Of a stretch of 64,000 bases of DNA, positions 18,476 to 32,100 are shown in pieces (within the stretch, counting starts at the first letter, position 1; each line of letters begins with the position of its first letter). Source of the DNA: Membranipora membranacea (Eukaryota > Bryozoa > Gymnolaemata > Cheilostomatida > Membraniporidae); assembly GCA_914767715.1 (NCBI GenBank), contig OU612068.1:28582001-28646000 (forward strand). The letters run 5' to 3'. A program made the position numbers and the translations under genes. The notes under the pieces were generated by a model that saw only the letters and a list, made by a program, of their open reading frames with translations, was not told where the DNA came from and searched no databases.

Positions 18476-21400
18476 ATGGGAAATAACAAATCTGTGTTCA
18501 GTAGTGAGCAGTTCGAAGCTTATCAGGTGAGCCGTCAGTGAACACTTTATAAACAATCATCAATTTTCCTATCTCTGGAAAAATGGATGTTAATATAAAT
18601 TTATATTTACATGTTTTTATAAAAACAAGAAGTGTATGAGGAATATCCATAAAAATTAATAAACATCACAGGGTATACATATATTTACATCTTTTCTTTT
18701 TTTACTATTTTAGGACTGCACATATTTCAACAAGCAAGAAGTTCTGAGGTAGGTAGCTATGTATTTGCATTGTCTGTCATAAAATTGTTCTGGTCTTTTA
18801 TGTGTGAATAAAGAAAATATCAACAAATGATATTGGAAGTAGGTCTTGTCTTGTCTTCAATGGGGGATAGTACAACATGATTGTATTATCAGAGTACAGG
18901 TACTGGTAATGGACTCTTCACTTTCTACTTACAGAATATACAACAGATTCCGATCTATCATGCCTGATCAGCTACCTAAATTTATGGATGCTGAACAGCT
19001 GTTTACTTTAAAGATACCCAAGATAAGAATGAAGCAGATCTCTGAGTTGAAGGTTAGTTTTCCAACCCAACCATATTAGTGTGAATCTCAGAAACAGCCA
19101 TAGGCCAGAATGTGTTTGATATCTTAAATTCTTCTGAAGCCTGTCTTGAAATTTTGAATAGACAGGCTTTCACTTGCAAAGATGATAAATTGATAGTGAT
19201 ACTCCAAACTTGATTGCCTTTCAAAGCCCATTTTATCACTATGTGCTTGCTACATCACCTAGGCATCCTATGATGGTAACATGATTCTTAGCCATTGCAA
19301 GATTGCATGATTGCATTTTTTGAAATATAAAATTTATTGCAAGATAGCAAGTTATTGCGAGATGAAAGTTGACATCTAATTTGATATGATACAGATGAAG
19401 AAAATAATTTCTTTAATCTAGAAAATTCCACATGACCAATTTGTTATACTGACTGACTTTGTTTGACTCGCCCTCTACCCACCCCCCCCCCCCCCCACCA
19501 GAAGGTATATCATTCTGAGTAACCTTGTCACACGGCCACTGGTTTTGGTTTTTATGTTTTTTGGAAAAACAAAAATAACAAAAACCAGTGGCCGCGTGAC
19601 AAGGCTAAATTTTGAGTACATGCATGTACTCAAGCACTTCTATCTTTGTTATTTTGCCCTTTTCACACTATCAGTATTAGTGACACTTGTACTGGTGTGG
19701 TGCGAACTTTAGCAATTTTTTCTTTCATTTGCATAGATGTTGTTTTCTAAGACTTTTAATCCTTAAAAAGGGACACCCCAATTCAGCCACCCTCCTCTCA
19801 TACAATTCAGCCACCCTCCTCTCATACAATTCAGCCACCCTCCTCTCATACAATTCAGCAAGATAAACACATTGTAACATTTACTGTTCATTTCTTTGTT
19901 GCTAGGAGAACCCGTTTCAGGATCAGATATTGAAAGTTTTCACCGAGGATGGAAGTGGTAACATGTGCTTCAATGACTTTATTAATATGCTGTCTGTTAT
20001 GTGTGAGTCATCCCCACGTGAGCTCAAGTCTCACTACTCATTTCATGTCCATGGTAAGCTCGCCGCTGTTGTATCATCAGTATTGATATGAACCCATTGG
20101 CCAGTACATGGCTCCCTGGGTTGTTTGGCGTTCCATGAAATAGTAATAGCAAATGAAGAAAAAAATGAATAAAGAACTTAAGCTCAAGCTCTACTGACAA
20201 ACATAATTGAATTGAAGACGACTCTCTTTTGCAAACAAATTGTGAACTCGTGAACACTTTTCCAACTCAAAAAATGTTTAATTGACATCGATAATAACAA
20301 GCTAGTTGTTGGAATTTCCGAGGTAAGTTTGCTTATTGGGCATTCCTTGTTAGCGGATGTGTGATAAAGTCAAACAGATTGGAGCAGTTAGCTACGAAGA
20401 AATAATTATTGTGCATGGTTGTTAAACACCTATGATCAAATTGTACTGTGGTTGAAGATTTTGATGGAGATGGATATTTAAACAGCTCTGATATGGAGGT
20501 AGCACTGAAGTATATCACTAATGGCGAGCTTGAACAAGAAGAGTTAGACTATATCACCTCAAAAATTATTGGTATGTAAGCTTAGCCAGCACCGTCACAC
20601 AGCGTAGACAGCACCTTACTAATTTATAAAGTGCTGCCTAATGTGGGCTCGTTGTGAACAGTCCTATCTTGATCACATATAACATGAAGCGTATATCAGA
20701 TCAAAAAGCCAAAGAAGAATAGTTCAGCCTTATTAGCTGCATTACATACTGTTTCAATCAGATGTAAACTTTCTATTTCCATGCATATAAAAAAAGCAAT
20801 CACCACATTTTATCTCAGGTCGTTACAATTGTTTGTCACCAGTCACGCATTAGTCATTTTGCAGGTGAACAATTCTGGGAAGTCAGATCAGCTATATGCC
20901 CTTACAAATCCTGCTAAATATCCCCGGATACTGGGTGTTAATCTCACTTAGATCTTACAGGGATTTGTTTGGTAGAGTGAGTCAGTAAGGGCAGAAGATT
21001 AGTAAATGGTTTGTCTTCTATTATTTATTTTGATGTGATTATAGAGGAGGCAGATTTGGATGAGGATCAGAAGTTGAGCGAAGTAGAATTTGAGTTAATG
21101 CTCTCAAAGTGTCCTGACTTCTTAGGGTGAGTAAATTAAATGTGAATTGGTAACCTGAAAACTGAAAATCCTGCTAGTGGAACTGGAAGCCGACATGATC
21201 TGCATGCAACATAACTGTGTGTACATGACAGCAGGGAGTTTGGGACCCCTAATATCCCAAACTCCCTGATGACAGCTACAGTTCATTGAAACCTTATCAA
21301 GTCATCCCCTCTTTGAATTGTGCAGACAACTTCAAAATTTACAGAAGTTGTTTTTCAAAACCTAGCACTTGCTTGTACTGCATGCACCTTAAATTTTGAG

Positions 21401-21606
21401 GAGAAATAAGGAGTTTTCTACAGAACATGTTCATCTTGTATGGTTTTGTCAGACAATCAAGTTTAAAATATATTACTGTGATAAGGGAATGACAATTTAA
21501 AGTGAGTCAAAATGTTAGCAGTGCAAAACTCTGCTGCTGAACCTGTAAGGATTGATGTTCATCATAATTAATGTTTGTTTGTAGGTCATTCAATTTCAGA
21601 GCGTAA
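18476..21606 (+). CDS. CIB2: Calcium- and integrin-binding protein, CIB2/CIB3-like (complete)
   Basis: Seven exons with correct phases: 18476-18526, 18714-18748, 18935-19052, 19906-20053, 20458-20571, 21045-21126 and 21585-21606. They total 570 nt, or 189 residues; human CIB2 has 187. The start MGNNKSVFSSEQFEAYQ has a myristoylation Gly2. DCTYFNKQEVL, ENPFQDQI, FNDFINMLSVMCESSPRELK and the C-terminal CPDFLG match CIB2/3 strongly. The first two EF-hands lack canonical loops, as in the family. EF3 is DFDGDGYLNSSD. EF4 is DLDEDQKLSEVE, with Gln instead of Gly at loop position 6. The protein is a Ca/Mg sensor; CIB2/3 bind integrin tails and the TMC mechanotransduction channel. The CIB2 versus CIB3 label is not resolved and may predate their split. 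Confidence 0.95.
19523..19604. repeat. Fold-back (MITE-like) element in CIB intron 3
   Basis: The left arm starts CCTTGTCACACGGCCACTGG and the right arm ends CCAGTGGCCGCGTGACAAGG. The arms are near-perfect inverted repeats of about 38 bp with almost no spacer, separated by T- and A-rich tracts. It is probably a tiny non-autonomous element or a replication-generated palindrome. GAGTA occurs on both sides, which is too weak to call a target duplication. Confidence 0.75.
19781..19862. repeat. 25-bp minisatellite in CIB intron 3
   Basis: The unit ATTCAGCCACCCTCCTCTCA plus TACAA is repeated three times without change (19781-19805, 19806-19830, 19831-19855), followed by the first seven bases of a fourth copy. 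It lies about 45 bp before the exon 4 acceptor and is pyrimidine-rich on the transcribed strand. Confidence 0.9.
21232..21268. repeat. Perfect 14-bp hairpin in CIB intron 6
   Basis: CAGGGAGTTTGGGA (21232-21245) is exactly complementary to TCCCAAACTCCCTG (21255-21268) with a 9-nt loop. No function could be assigned. Confidence 0.8.
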
Positions 21607-23169
21607 AAAGCCTCTTTGAAGCGGTAAGTGACTGCCTTGATGTCATGCGGGTGAATCATAGTATGGTATACTTTCTGTCGTCAGTATATTAGCTTAGTAT
21701 ATTTTATTCTGCTCCAATATTTTTAGCTCCTTCAGCGGTGACTGTTTTTCACACATGTAATCGTAATGCACACATATACACACCCATAGGCACAATCCTG
21801 TATTAGCGGATAACTCACAGCCCATGTTTAACTGACTCATAACTACGTCTGGTGATGTGAGATCATGAAGGAATGTCCACTCCTTGATCAGGTATAGAAA
21901 TGGTTGCGCTCTCTGGTATGATTTGATTTTATATTAGTTCAAAAAGTTTCTCTTCCCTGTCGGTTCTCAGTATATATTTTGATGTGTTGTGGAATGGACT
22001 GACACTTAACCATGGCTTTATTTGCTTGTTGCTTTTCTGGCAATTTTTTTGAGAAACTAGAACAGAATCAAATTTTTAATAAGGAGGCAGCTCCTTGTAA
22101 CGTTTCTCTGGAACTCCACTTGTGGAAATAATTGATGAGGTGTACCACTAGTGCGGTCATAGCTGTGCATTAAGTAGATAAAGATCTTAAATAATTGATT
22201 TGCTCTGAAAGTGTGGGAAAGTCAATAGATTCAATATTATGTTGTCGACTTAAATTATAGCATTGTCCAAAATTACTATCATTTATTATGCATTTTACAG
22301 TCAGCTTTAAAAATAGACAGAGTGAGAATATAAATTTAATGTGTGCCGGTGTACACACTGTATCCATTGGACTATTGATCGTGGCGGAGAGTTTGGGTAG
22401 TAATAAGTTTTGTGTTCTTCTGTCACCAGACATGTTGTGTACTGCAGTAATAATAAACGATGTGATGAGAAAAGAAAGTTTGACGAAACAATACTATAAC
22501 AACAGATTAGCAACTCGCTGCCACTAAATACAAGCTATGACAAAAATCATAAATATTATAATAATCCTGTAAGGGTACAGTTATTATAGCCAGACAAAGA
22601 ATATCAATCAATTATTAACACGTAAAAAGTATAGCTACGCAAATATCCAAAGTATCACGAAAAGAAACGACTCTAGATTGGCGCATGACCAAAGTTGTCC
22701 ATCGAACATGGTGAAAAAAATGCAAGTCCAGAATGACTTGGCATTATAGCTAGTATAGCATATCTCATATCTCACACAGGTTAAATAGAACTGCTAATGT
22801 CCAAATATTTCAAAAAAAAGCTGATGCTTAACTGTGCCAGCTCGGCAGTGCCTCAGTCCGGGAGGGAATATCTGAATATCCCTGGTTGACTAGATTGTGT
22901 GGATTGGATTGTTAGAATAAAGACGATGTATTGATGTTACTGACACTCACATCAACTATTTATTGTTGACAAGTCCATCATGTCTATAAGACACGGGTTT
23001 TATATGTTGGTCTCATAAATGCCTTGAGTTGTCTTCCTTCTTGTTACGAAAGCAAACTTCAGGTAGAAAACTTTGAGTCATTCAATTCACATTGTCATGT
23101 TGGTTAGATTTTCAGTCTATTGAGAAATAGAGATAGTATATGAATATCATCTAGGTCTTCTTCATCACT
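21607..23169. other. Convergent intergenic region between CIB and G-alpha-o
   Basis: This stretch holds the 3' UTRs of two converging genes. AATAAA-like sites occur on the plus strand near 22451 and 22916. A minus-strand AATAAA is at 22959-22964. No convincing coding sequence was seen. Confidence 0.5.
22959..22964 (-). terminator. Candidate poly(A) signal of the G-alpha-o gene
   Basis: Minus-strand AATAAA, 206 nt past the stop codon of the G-alpha gene. It is the first canonical hexamer downstream. Confidence 0.5.
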
Positions 23170-26100
23170 TCAGTATAATCCACAACCTCTGAGATTATTG
23201 GCTATGATGACGTCGGTAACGGCATCAAATACAAACTGTACGTTTTCTGTGTCTGTGGCACATGTCTGATGACAGTATATCTCCTTGTTCTCCGACTTAT
23301 TCTTACTCTCAAATTGAGCTTGTATGTAGGCAGCAGCCTCCTCGTATTTCTGGGAACCTGCGCACACAGAAATATAATCAAATTAATCTAAATAAAGGTA
23401 CATGCACTTCTCTGAAGTGGGTTATCTAAGATATTACTGTCTCTATATAAAGGGATGATGTCAAATGGGTTTAGGATGATTTTGGATCATCTCCTCTGGT
23501 GGCATGGGAATCAGGTTTGGATGATAATGCAATAGTCATTTGGGAGATCATTATCAAATTAGAAATGTAACATCTTACCACTATTTCTACCTTTCCAGCT
23601 CTCCAAGCCGAACAAGGCTATTGCCACTGATATGAAAATGTGGATCAGTTGTAAATACATTTATTAGGATATTACCTCCCAGCAAGAAAAGGCAACTCAG
23701 GTAAATGAACATAGACTAGGTGAATTAAGCCAAGACTGCTGCAGGGAAAACAAACGCCTTATCAATTTATGTTTATATACAGCTCTGGTTGGGTAAGGGT
23801 AGCTTCACGGATTAATTAAAAAGATCAAATGTGATCCTGCTGCGAACACAACACATGGTTGGCAACATTATTCTGGTTTCGCTGGGTCAGACATGATCTC
23901 TCATCAATAAACATTTGCTACACAACCAACGTGTAATATTACTTAACTACACAGTCTAATTACATACCTGTGTATTCAGGGAAACATTGAGTAATGTTAG
24001 ATTTGGTTATCTTCTGTGCGAATAGATCTTTTTTATTTAGGAAAAGGATGATAGAGGTGTCCGTGAACCATTTGTTGTTACATATGGAGTCGAAAAGCTT
24101 CAAGCTTTCCTGCATACGATTCTACAAACATAACAAGGGAATTCTTTGAGGATCAAGCCTTGCTTTGGGATGGTGAAATCGCAGTAAAAACAGATCATGC
24201 AGATAGAAAAATGTGCCATTCTTCAACCCTAGTCAACACTAGTTCCTCAATCACATTGCGCATTTGATGACCAGGGGTATCATTGAATAGAGTTAACAAT
24301 CAATCTCTGTAATTATGTTAGTGAAACTCCCAACCATGGAAATCTTCAAACTAAACAACTTGGCGGTCAATATCGATAGTCATCGATCGATTTAGTCCAT
24401 ATTTTGAACAAGGGAAGAAAACTTCTAACTCACTGTCGTCTCATCCTCATGTAATACTTGGTCATATTCACTCATTGCCACACAGAATATTATAGCTGTC
24501 ACATCCTCAAAACAGTGAATCCATTTCTTTCTTTCTGAACGCTGCCCTCCTACGTCAAACAGTCTACAATAGTAAGAAAAGAAATGACATCATGCACAAT
24601 CAATGTGGCTAATAAATTTTAAATCTCATGAGAAAAGAAAAACTCATTAGAATTCAATATATCGTGAATAGTATTCAGTGGCAGCAGTACCGGCCGACTT
24701 GGCTCGATCATTCACGGCTCACAACTGCAGCCAGTGTATATGGCAGCTTAATTTCACTGCCGATTGTTGACTTTGTTCAGGTCGTTAACACGAGAAATGA
24801 AGTTGAGACAGAACCGTGACCAATAAAACCTATTTATGACGCAGAAGCAGATTTCGTTAGCGTTATGCAACCTAAAAGGGTAGACAACTCTACATCACTA
24901 GGAGCTTGTCCACTAACATCAATATGTTGTGAATATTTCTTTGGCAAAACTTTGCGTAGGTGTGCAGCCTAAAGTTGCATCACTGTAACCGCTTTCGATA
25001 GTATGACTGATGATCAATTCTTGGAGACAGGTGCTATGGATGTGATGACTCTGTTGTCATATTGTTGGCCATATTCTTCATTTTGTTGGCCTCCTGCTTA
25101 TAGATACATTATGCTGCCATGGTCATAGATTGTCATAATGTTAGTGTCACATACATGAATATTTTATATGTGTGGGCTATGTGGAAAGGCTGTCCCTATC
25201 GGCTGTTTATCGCCGCACTAGACTTTATAGAGTTTTTACACTCAGCAAGCAATTCAAAGTAGTTGTTCATCTCTGTTAAAAGAAGTATTGATTTTGTCCG
25301 ACTTAGATTATGCCATATTTTACGATAGCAGTGTGCCTTTATCAATCAGCATTTATTCTGGCTGCCATGTATGGATTGGCTTGTAGGGCAGCAACAAAAT
25401 GAAATCATCGGTGTTCATGCAGCTAGTTAGCCTTCCCTGCCTGTTAGACTATCCTGTCAGGTTATATCCCAGCCACATCAGATTTTAAGTCTTGTCATTA
25501 TTTTCACCCCTACCTATATAAAATTGTTGGGCCGGGAAATACTATAATACCAGCCTAAACTAAAGATGTTGAGCTAGTTGAAAGCTCAGGCAATGTTGTT
25601 TCCTTTTGAATACAGCCTAATTCTGTCTGATTAAAGAAATCCAACATGTTGAATGAACTTCTAAACTGGAACATGTCAGCACTCACAAGGTGCCTTTAGT
25701 GCTTGTTCACGGTTGGTCCATCCGAAAAGGAAATGTGATGCTTTTTCACACTTCTTCTTCCTTTTGATGGTATAAAACACCGGTAACTCTGCCCCATAGG
25801 AAGAGCTGAGGGCAGCATTTATACCAGCTTATCATCATAACTACTGCAGGGCAGAATGACCAGCACAGTTTCCAGTGACATTGCAGCAACCAAATCATAA
25901 AAACTATCATTACATTTAGTCAACAATATGTACTTTGTACACCCAAAACTTTGGTGTCTCCCTGTCTGATCAGAACCACAAAATAGGGTTGGGCTTTATG
26001 GACTAATTCAAACAAAGTAGATCAGTAGAGTAAGTTGCCTTTGTCAATGTGAGCTTTGAGGGCTTATTGTAAAAGCGGCATCTGACAATCCATTTATAGC

Positions 26101-29100
26101 CAGTAGTATCCGGGAGTTGACTAGTATTGTACTTGGGTCTGGTAATGTTATAGTGTAGACCTAATGACAAGAATCAATTACAACGTTCTAGTGAGAGAAA
26201 GATAGGCTCTGTTGTAGTTTTCTAGTGCTTATTCTATCCAAATTCAGGTTTAAATTTAATTAAATGAAAATTTCCAAAAATATGTTAACTTTCGGAGTAA
26301 TGATAAAGGTGTTTATGGATTGGTTGTTTTGCACATACCCATAACATGTACCTGATCCACGAACTCTTACCACCATCTCACACATGTAATACACATCTTT
26401 GCATTTAGACTTTTAGACCATTTGGAGCTTATGGCATTGTAAAAGAGTAGTTTCTTTGAAATTTAGGGTTGTGACGCCATGATATGAGGCTGTCTCTTCT
26501 CAATATTTCCAGGCTAAGCAAAATTTGAGATCAACTAAGGTGTGGTAGGGGGATAATTTCTGTCTGTACGTGGGCGTTTCCTTTCTTCATGTTTCTAATG
26601 TGAGTGGCTTAAAACTAGTATTAAGTTGGGAAAAATCAATTAAATGTCATGTGTCAAGACTGTTTATATTGAGCAAAACTGATAGGTTGCTAATCATGCC
26701 TTGTGAACCAACGTAGGTCAGCAGCAGCAGCGTCAATGAGAAATTATGCCCCACTGACCGAACATCGTGTCCACTTACTTGAAATTGAGATTTTTAAATG
26801 AGAAGTGAACTTCCACTATTCCTGTAGTCTTGACTCGGGTTCTCAGGATATCTTGTTCAGTTGGCGTGTAATCAGTACTTCCTAGTCTATCTAGTGAATC
26901 TAGGAAACTGGAAAATATATAAAAGCTTTTATGTAAATCCTTTTATACAAAGTGAAGATGATGTGCTCAAATCAGTCGAAATACCATAACTTCTTGAAGC
27001 AGACAGCGGACTTAATCAGACTTAACCCACATGATCTTTTGTGTTTAACCAACCTCTGATTCTAAGAAAGCAGCTGATAAACCAGGGAATTCTGAACTTA
27101 CTATTTGGCTGAGTCGTTAAGTTGATATTCGTTAGCTCGACCAAAGCATTTCTGGACACCACTATCCTTCCACAGAGCCTTCATAGACTCAAGCATTTCT
27201 GCAGTAAAGGGCTCTGTATCCTCCATACGAGCGATAGCATCCAGCACCATCGCTCCATCCGACTATTATCAGATAGGAAAAGACATAAAAATAGGTTATG
27301 TGTGTAGGTAGGTAGGGTATAACAAACTCTTCATTGTTCTAGTTCCAAGGAAATTATAATTGGCATCATTGCATGAAATATTAGTAAGAAAAAGACGGTT
27401 TGATAAGCTGTGAATCCCCTGGGCTATGAGAAGCATCTGCTCTTCAGGTCATCCTGCGCACAGAAATCTCAAGTCACGCCATCATGCAAGCATGACAGAC
27501 AACAAGGGAAGTGGGCCATTCCTTCTAATTCTTCCCATCGCCATTCCTTCTAATTCTTCCAAGCACCATCGAAAATAGGCTTTGAACGAAAAATGTGTTC
27601 CCTACTGAATGTTCAACGCATAATTACATCAATTTTTCTCCCCATCAAAGACATAGATTTCTCTAAGATAAAATTCCTTTGTCGCCACAAGTCAAGAAGT
27701 ATGTATGTGGACATTTTGTCTACTCAACTGGGATCTACGGTTCTAGGAATTCTTTTTGCTCTAGTTTATTCACTAGAATCACAGCAATTTTATCCCAATT
27801 ATATCAGGATGTACCTCTTCTGTTTGAAATTTGGGAACACAGGAAACTAAACGATTGGCCAGTAGCATATTGAGTACAGAACATCTTTGAGTTTCGTGTG
27901 CAGGGCTATTCTGTCTACCAACTTTCATCATGATATCATCCATAAACATCAAAAGTACCATAACTTATGAAACTATGTTGTCTCAACGGCAAAGCCCTGT
28001 CTAAGTCTATATAACTTAACTTTCCAGTTTATTGGAAATCAATTCTCTTCTATCTCGCTTTAGAAGAGTTTAAGTCTAAGTTCTGATTAACGGCTGTACA
28101 GATGAAACTCCATTGATTTATTCTCTAAGAGCCCCATCACAGCAACCATCACAGGCTACGATTGAATACTCTTTGCTATCAGTGTTTGATACTGCAATCC
28201 TAACAAAGTTGACTTCAATAAAGTACCATCAAGGTGTATACCAAAATCTCTGAGATGGAGATGTAGGAATTTGTTGACAGAATATCTGAATGAACTGCTA
28301 CAGAGTTGGCTTTTCATAATAAAAGTTTCTTACAATGAGGAGTATACAATTGTACGGATCGATCGACTCAACTTAATAATATGACTCAGGATGAAAATTT
28401 GCTTCCTACCTGAACTTTCACAGGAAACAGGCAAATCTCAAGCCAATTGGTCATTGAGTTTAATCGGGTGGGTATTCATCTGATCTGAAAACCAGTCACA
28501 ACCCGCTGAAGGCGATTCATTAGCAGGTTAAATGCCACTGACTCTTCAACCAGCCATTATCTGGGTGTCATAAATAAACACATATGGTAGGAGTGCAGTT
28601 CTCCCCACCGACGTTTCAGCAGCCAACCCTACTGGTTTCTTGAATGCGGAGGACTGGAGGTGTAAAATGCACACAATTTTGTTGCTGACTACCCCAGCAA
28701 ACACAAGCATCGTTTTAGAGTCCTAAATCCTAGCTCTATGCAGTGCAGGACTGTCTATCCACTACTATAAAAGTTCAACAGACTCACTAGGACTTTCCAG
28801 GCATATCATTGTTATATATTATATTACCACACAACGCCTGAAATAAACGCCTGCTGTTTCCACCCAATTTAAAACATGGCAGTTATCATCATTCTTGTCA
28901 GCTTTGAGTGGCTGTACAAGAATGCTAATTTTATTATGGGACTTGTTGTGAAGTGTTACAATGCATTCAGCAATCAGAATCTTGATATCCTTGATGGCAA
29001 TACAGAGAAAGTTGCTGCACTCGCTTTTGGCTCTTTGGCTCTTTGGTTTTGGTTTGGTCAGCAATGAGAGTCCATGCTTTGTAACACAATGCCAATCTAC

Positions 29101-32100
29101 ACGACCCTCTCCTAATCTATTGAGTACTTCCTTCATACCAGTTATTTCACTCTGGTTGATTTTGGATTTTTGGAACTGAGCCCTCTGAGCAGTTGAAAGC
29201 AACATGTTATCACAGAGTAATGACATATCCTTACTCTGTGATGTTATCAGTAACAGGTTGGCCTATGCAGTCTATGCGGCTTGGAGTTGCTTAAACTCGC
29301 TGCAATGATACAACTAGGATGCAGGAGACATATTGATGTTGTTTGACGGGACTGGTATTCTCAGCACCGAAATGAGTTTGTGGTAATTCTGTGGTACTTT
29401 GCCACCAAACAACCTGAATTCTCTCTTTATCCATTTACTAATTCAAAAAATAATGATTATAAACATACAGCAGCTGTCTATCTTGATACATAGCGCCCCA
29501 TCCCAGGACCCAGCCTTAGCACCAGAGTCCTGACATACTAAAAATATTTATGCTTATAGATAGCAGACTCATACTGGGATGAAAAACAAACTGTATGTTG
29601 GATAGATTATATTTAGACGCTGTCTAAACAGAGGATAACTTTGTGGCCGTGTTCGGCTGTAAGATGATGATCAGCACACATTTCATTGATTTTCTTCCCC
29701 TAGTGAACTACAAACATTTTCCTGGCTATCCATCAGGTCTTGTTATACATGATGTGATGGTAGCTTATTGATTGCCAGTGACGTTTATCAAGGTTAAAAT
29801 AATTGTTGAACTCAATATAGTTCGTACCAAAACGCTTTAGTTTAATTTACTTCTGGTCTTTAATTAAATGGCAAGGCCTGACCTGGAAGAGTACAGTGCA
29901 GCTTGCATTTCAACTTAAAGTGGTTTAATCAGACGATTTGACCAAAATATCCACACCAGGTCTGCTTCTTTTCCAAGGAATAGACCACTGTAATTCATTT
30001 TGCGGCAGCTGGCAGCCCAATGAACTCAAAGATGTTTTGGTCTAATTTCAAAAATTAATTCAATCGATTATTTTGAGATTATTAAATTCATATAAGATTC
30101 AGCTAGCCCAACAATTGAGTGAATCACTACAGACCACTTAGTATGGTCAACAGTCCCGAAGCTACAAGGTCAGGGTCACAATTAATATATAAGGGATCTA
30201 AGTCTAGCTCACCTCTCTCTGCTTGTTCTCATAGGCAATCTCAAACAGATTCATGGCTCGAATGATGGCAGCCAGCGATTGTATGGTGTTACTGTATACT
30301 ACCGGTTTGTATTGCTTGTTATCCTCCGTGGTGAATCCGCCTTCGTGTATAATCCTGCATAAACAGTAATCAAGTTAAAAATGGCATGTGTGACACCACT
30401 CTGCCGAGGGATTAGGCTTGTTGTAAATGTGTTTTTAATTTGCAAAAAAGTCACCTAAGTACATATAATAGATATAATGTAGGTTTTCAATTTAAGGATC
30501 ACTCCGCTATCTGTGAAAACTCAAGATCAGAACTTAACACATTCAATCTAACATTCTCAACAATATGTCAGGGTAAAAGTGAAATATTAGAACAAATTTA
30601 ATCCAATTGCCTGCATTCGGAGTTGCTCCCGATCCGCTGGTCATGCCACAGGACCAGTGGACCTGCGGCGTGAAGAGGGGATTGGGAGAAACTCGGAATG
30701 CAGGCAAATGGACCAAACTTGGTCTAGGGTAAAATAGAGCCATTGATGTTCTGTGCTGGGAACTGCTGCGTTACTCGTGCAACTTTACTACCGGACATTT
30801 TTAATATAGCCCTTGATTATCCTTTTACATGGCAGATTTTTTCCGTTGATGCCTGGTCAGGATAATATAACAAAGGAAAACACAAAACATTGGCTTTCAC
30901 ATTTCTAATCTGATTTGTGACACACCAGAATTAGGCATTATTTGGTATATTGTTAGTTTTATCTTTATCAAGGCTGGATGTAGCTAGTAACTAGCATTGC
31001 TGACTTGAACAGCTTTTGCTGGCTTGAACTTACATTACCCACAATACTGAACAGCAGAGGTTGGCTGATTAGATGATTGGTATCATAGACAGTTTGGCGA
31101 CACATTCCCAACTTGATAACACCTGTTACTTTATGATATACAGATATTGAGCTTCCCACGATTTTCATGACAAACGTGCATTTTGAATGGTCAGTAGAAC
31201 CGATGTAAGAAAACACTGTCGTAAGGTCATCGTGAATACTGGATTCCCTCTCACGGCTCTATTTTCATTGGTCAAGAAAATGTGTGAAAAATACCAAAGC
31301 GAGGGAGGAAAAAAATTTTCAAATTTAATGTTTCCTTTAGCAAAGACTTAATATATTAAGTCTATGCCGAAGAATGGTAATCCACGTGCTACCATGACTT
31401 TTACCATTTCAATTTTTGGAAATGCCGCGGCCAACCCGACTTACAGTTTCAGTAGCTTAGTACCATCGTGTTTTTGACATATGACTAAGACAGGGCTGGC
31501 GTAGTGATGCAGGCTTGGCATTATTTGTCTGATCTGAAAGCCTTTACTCATCAATTATATTATGCAAATTTCTACTGACATATCTTGTTGGCCGTGAACA
31601 CACTGGGATTAATTTCAACTTCCATGTTTTGATGTGGCTCTTTTTAATACAATGGTATGAGAGGAGTGTCCTCCAGATTTAACTTACTTCATCTGTTTGA
31701 CAATGGTACTCTTCCCTGATTCACCAGCGCCTACAAAACAAAGGAGACATTGTGATCATCCTCTGACGACTCATCATCTTTGCTGAGCGAAAAACAGTCA
31801 AGCAGTGTGTGAAACACTTCACAGCTTTGGAGCAAAATTGATGGCATGACAAAACATATTAAAACCCATACAGGAGGGGTGAAAGCTTACACCAAGGCCA
31901 TTGCCTTCACAAGTGACAAAGGGGAATAGATCAGATAGATGCTCAAATCTTGAACTTTGATTTACCTAAGATTGGATATTTATATTGTGTTCATGTTTAA
32001 GGATAGGCTTGATACTGGCTGGTATCATTTCGATATCGTGATGGTATTAAACCTTGCCTTCCAAGGAACCTGATAATGGAGTAAGGTTGTGTCACATTAC

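Noticed and set aside
28819-29226. 135-codon minus-strand open frame in a G-alpha-o intron
   Set aside because: No recognisable domain, no splice or poly(A) context. About one frame this long is expected by chance in an AT-rich 64 kb window.
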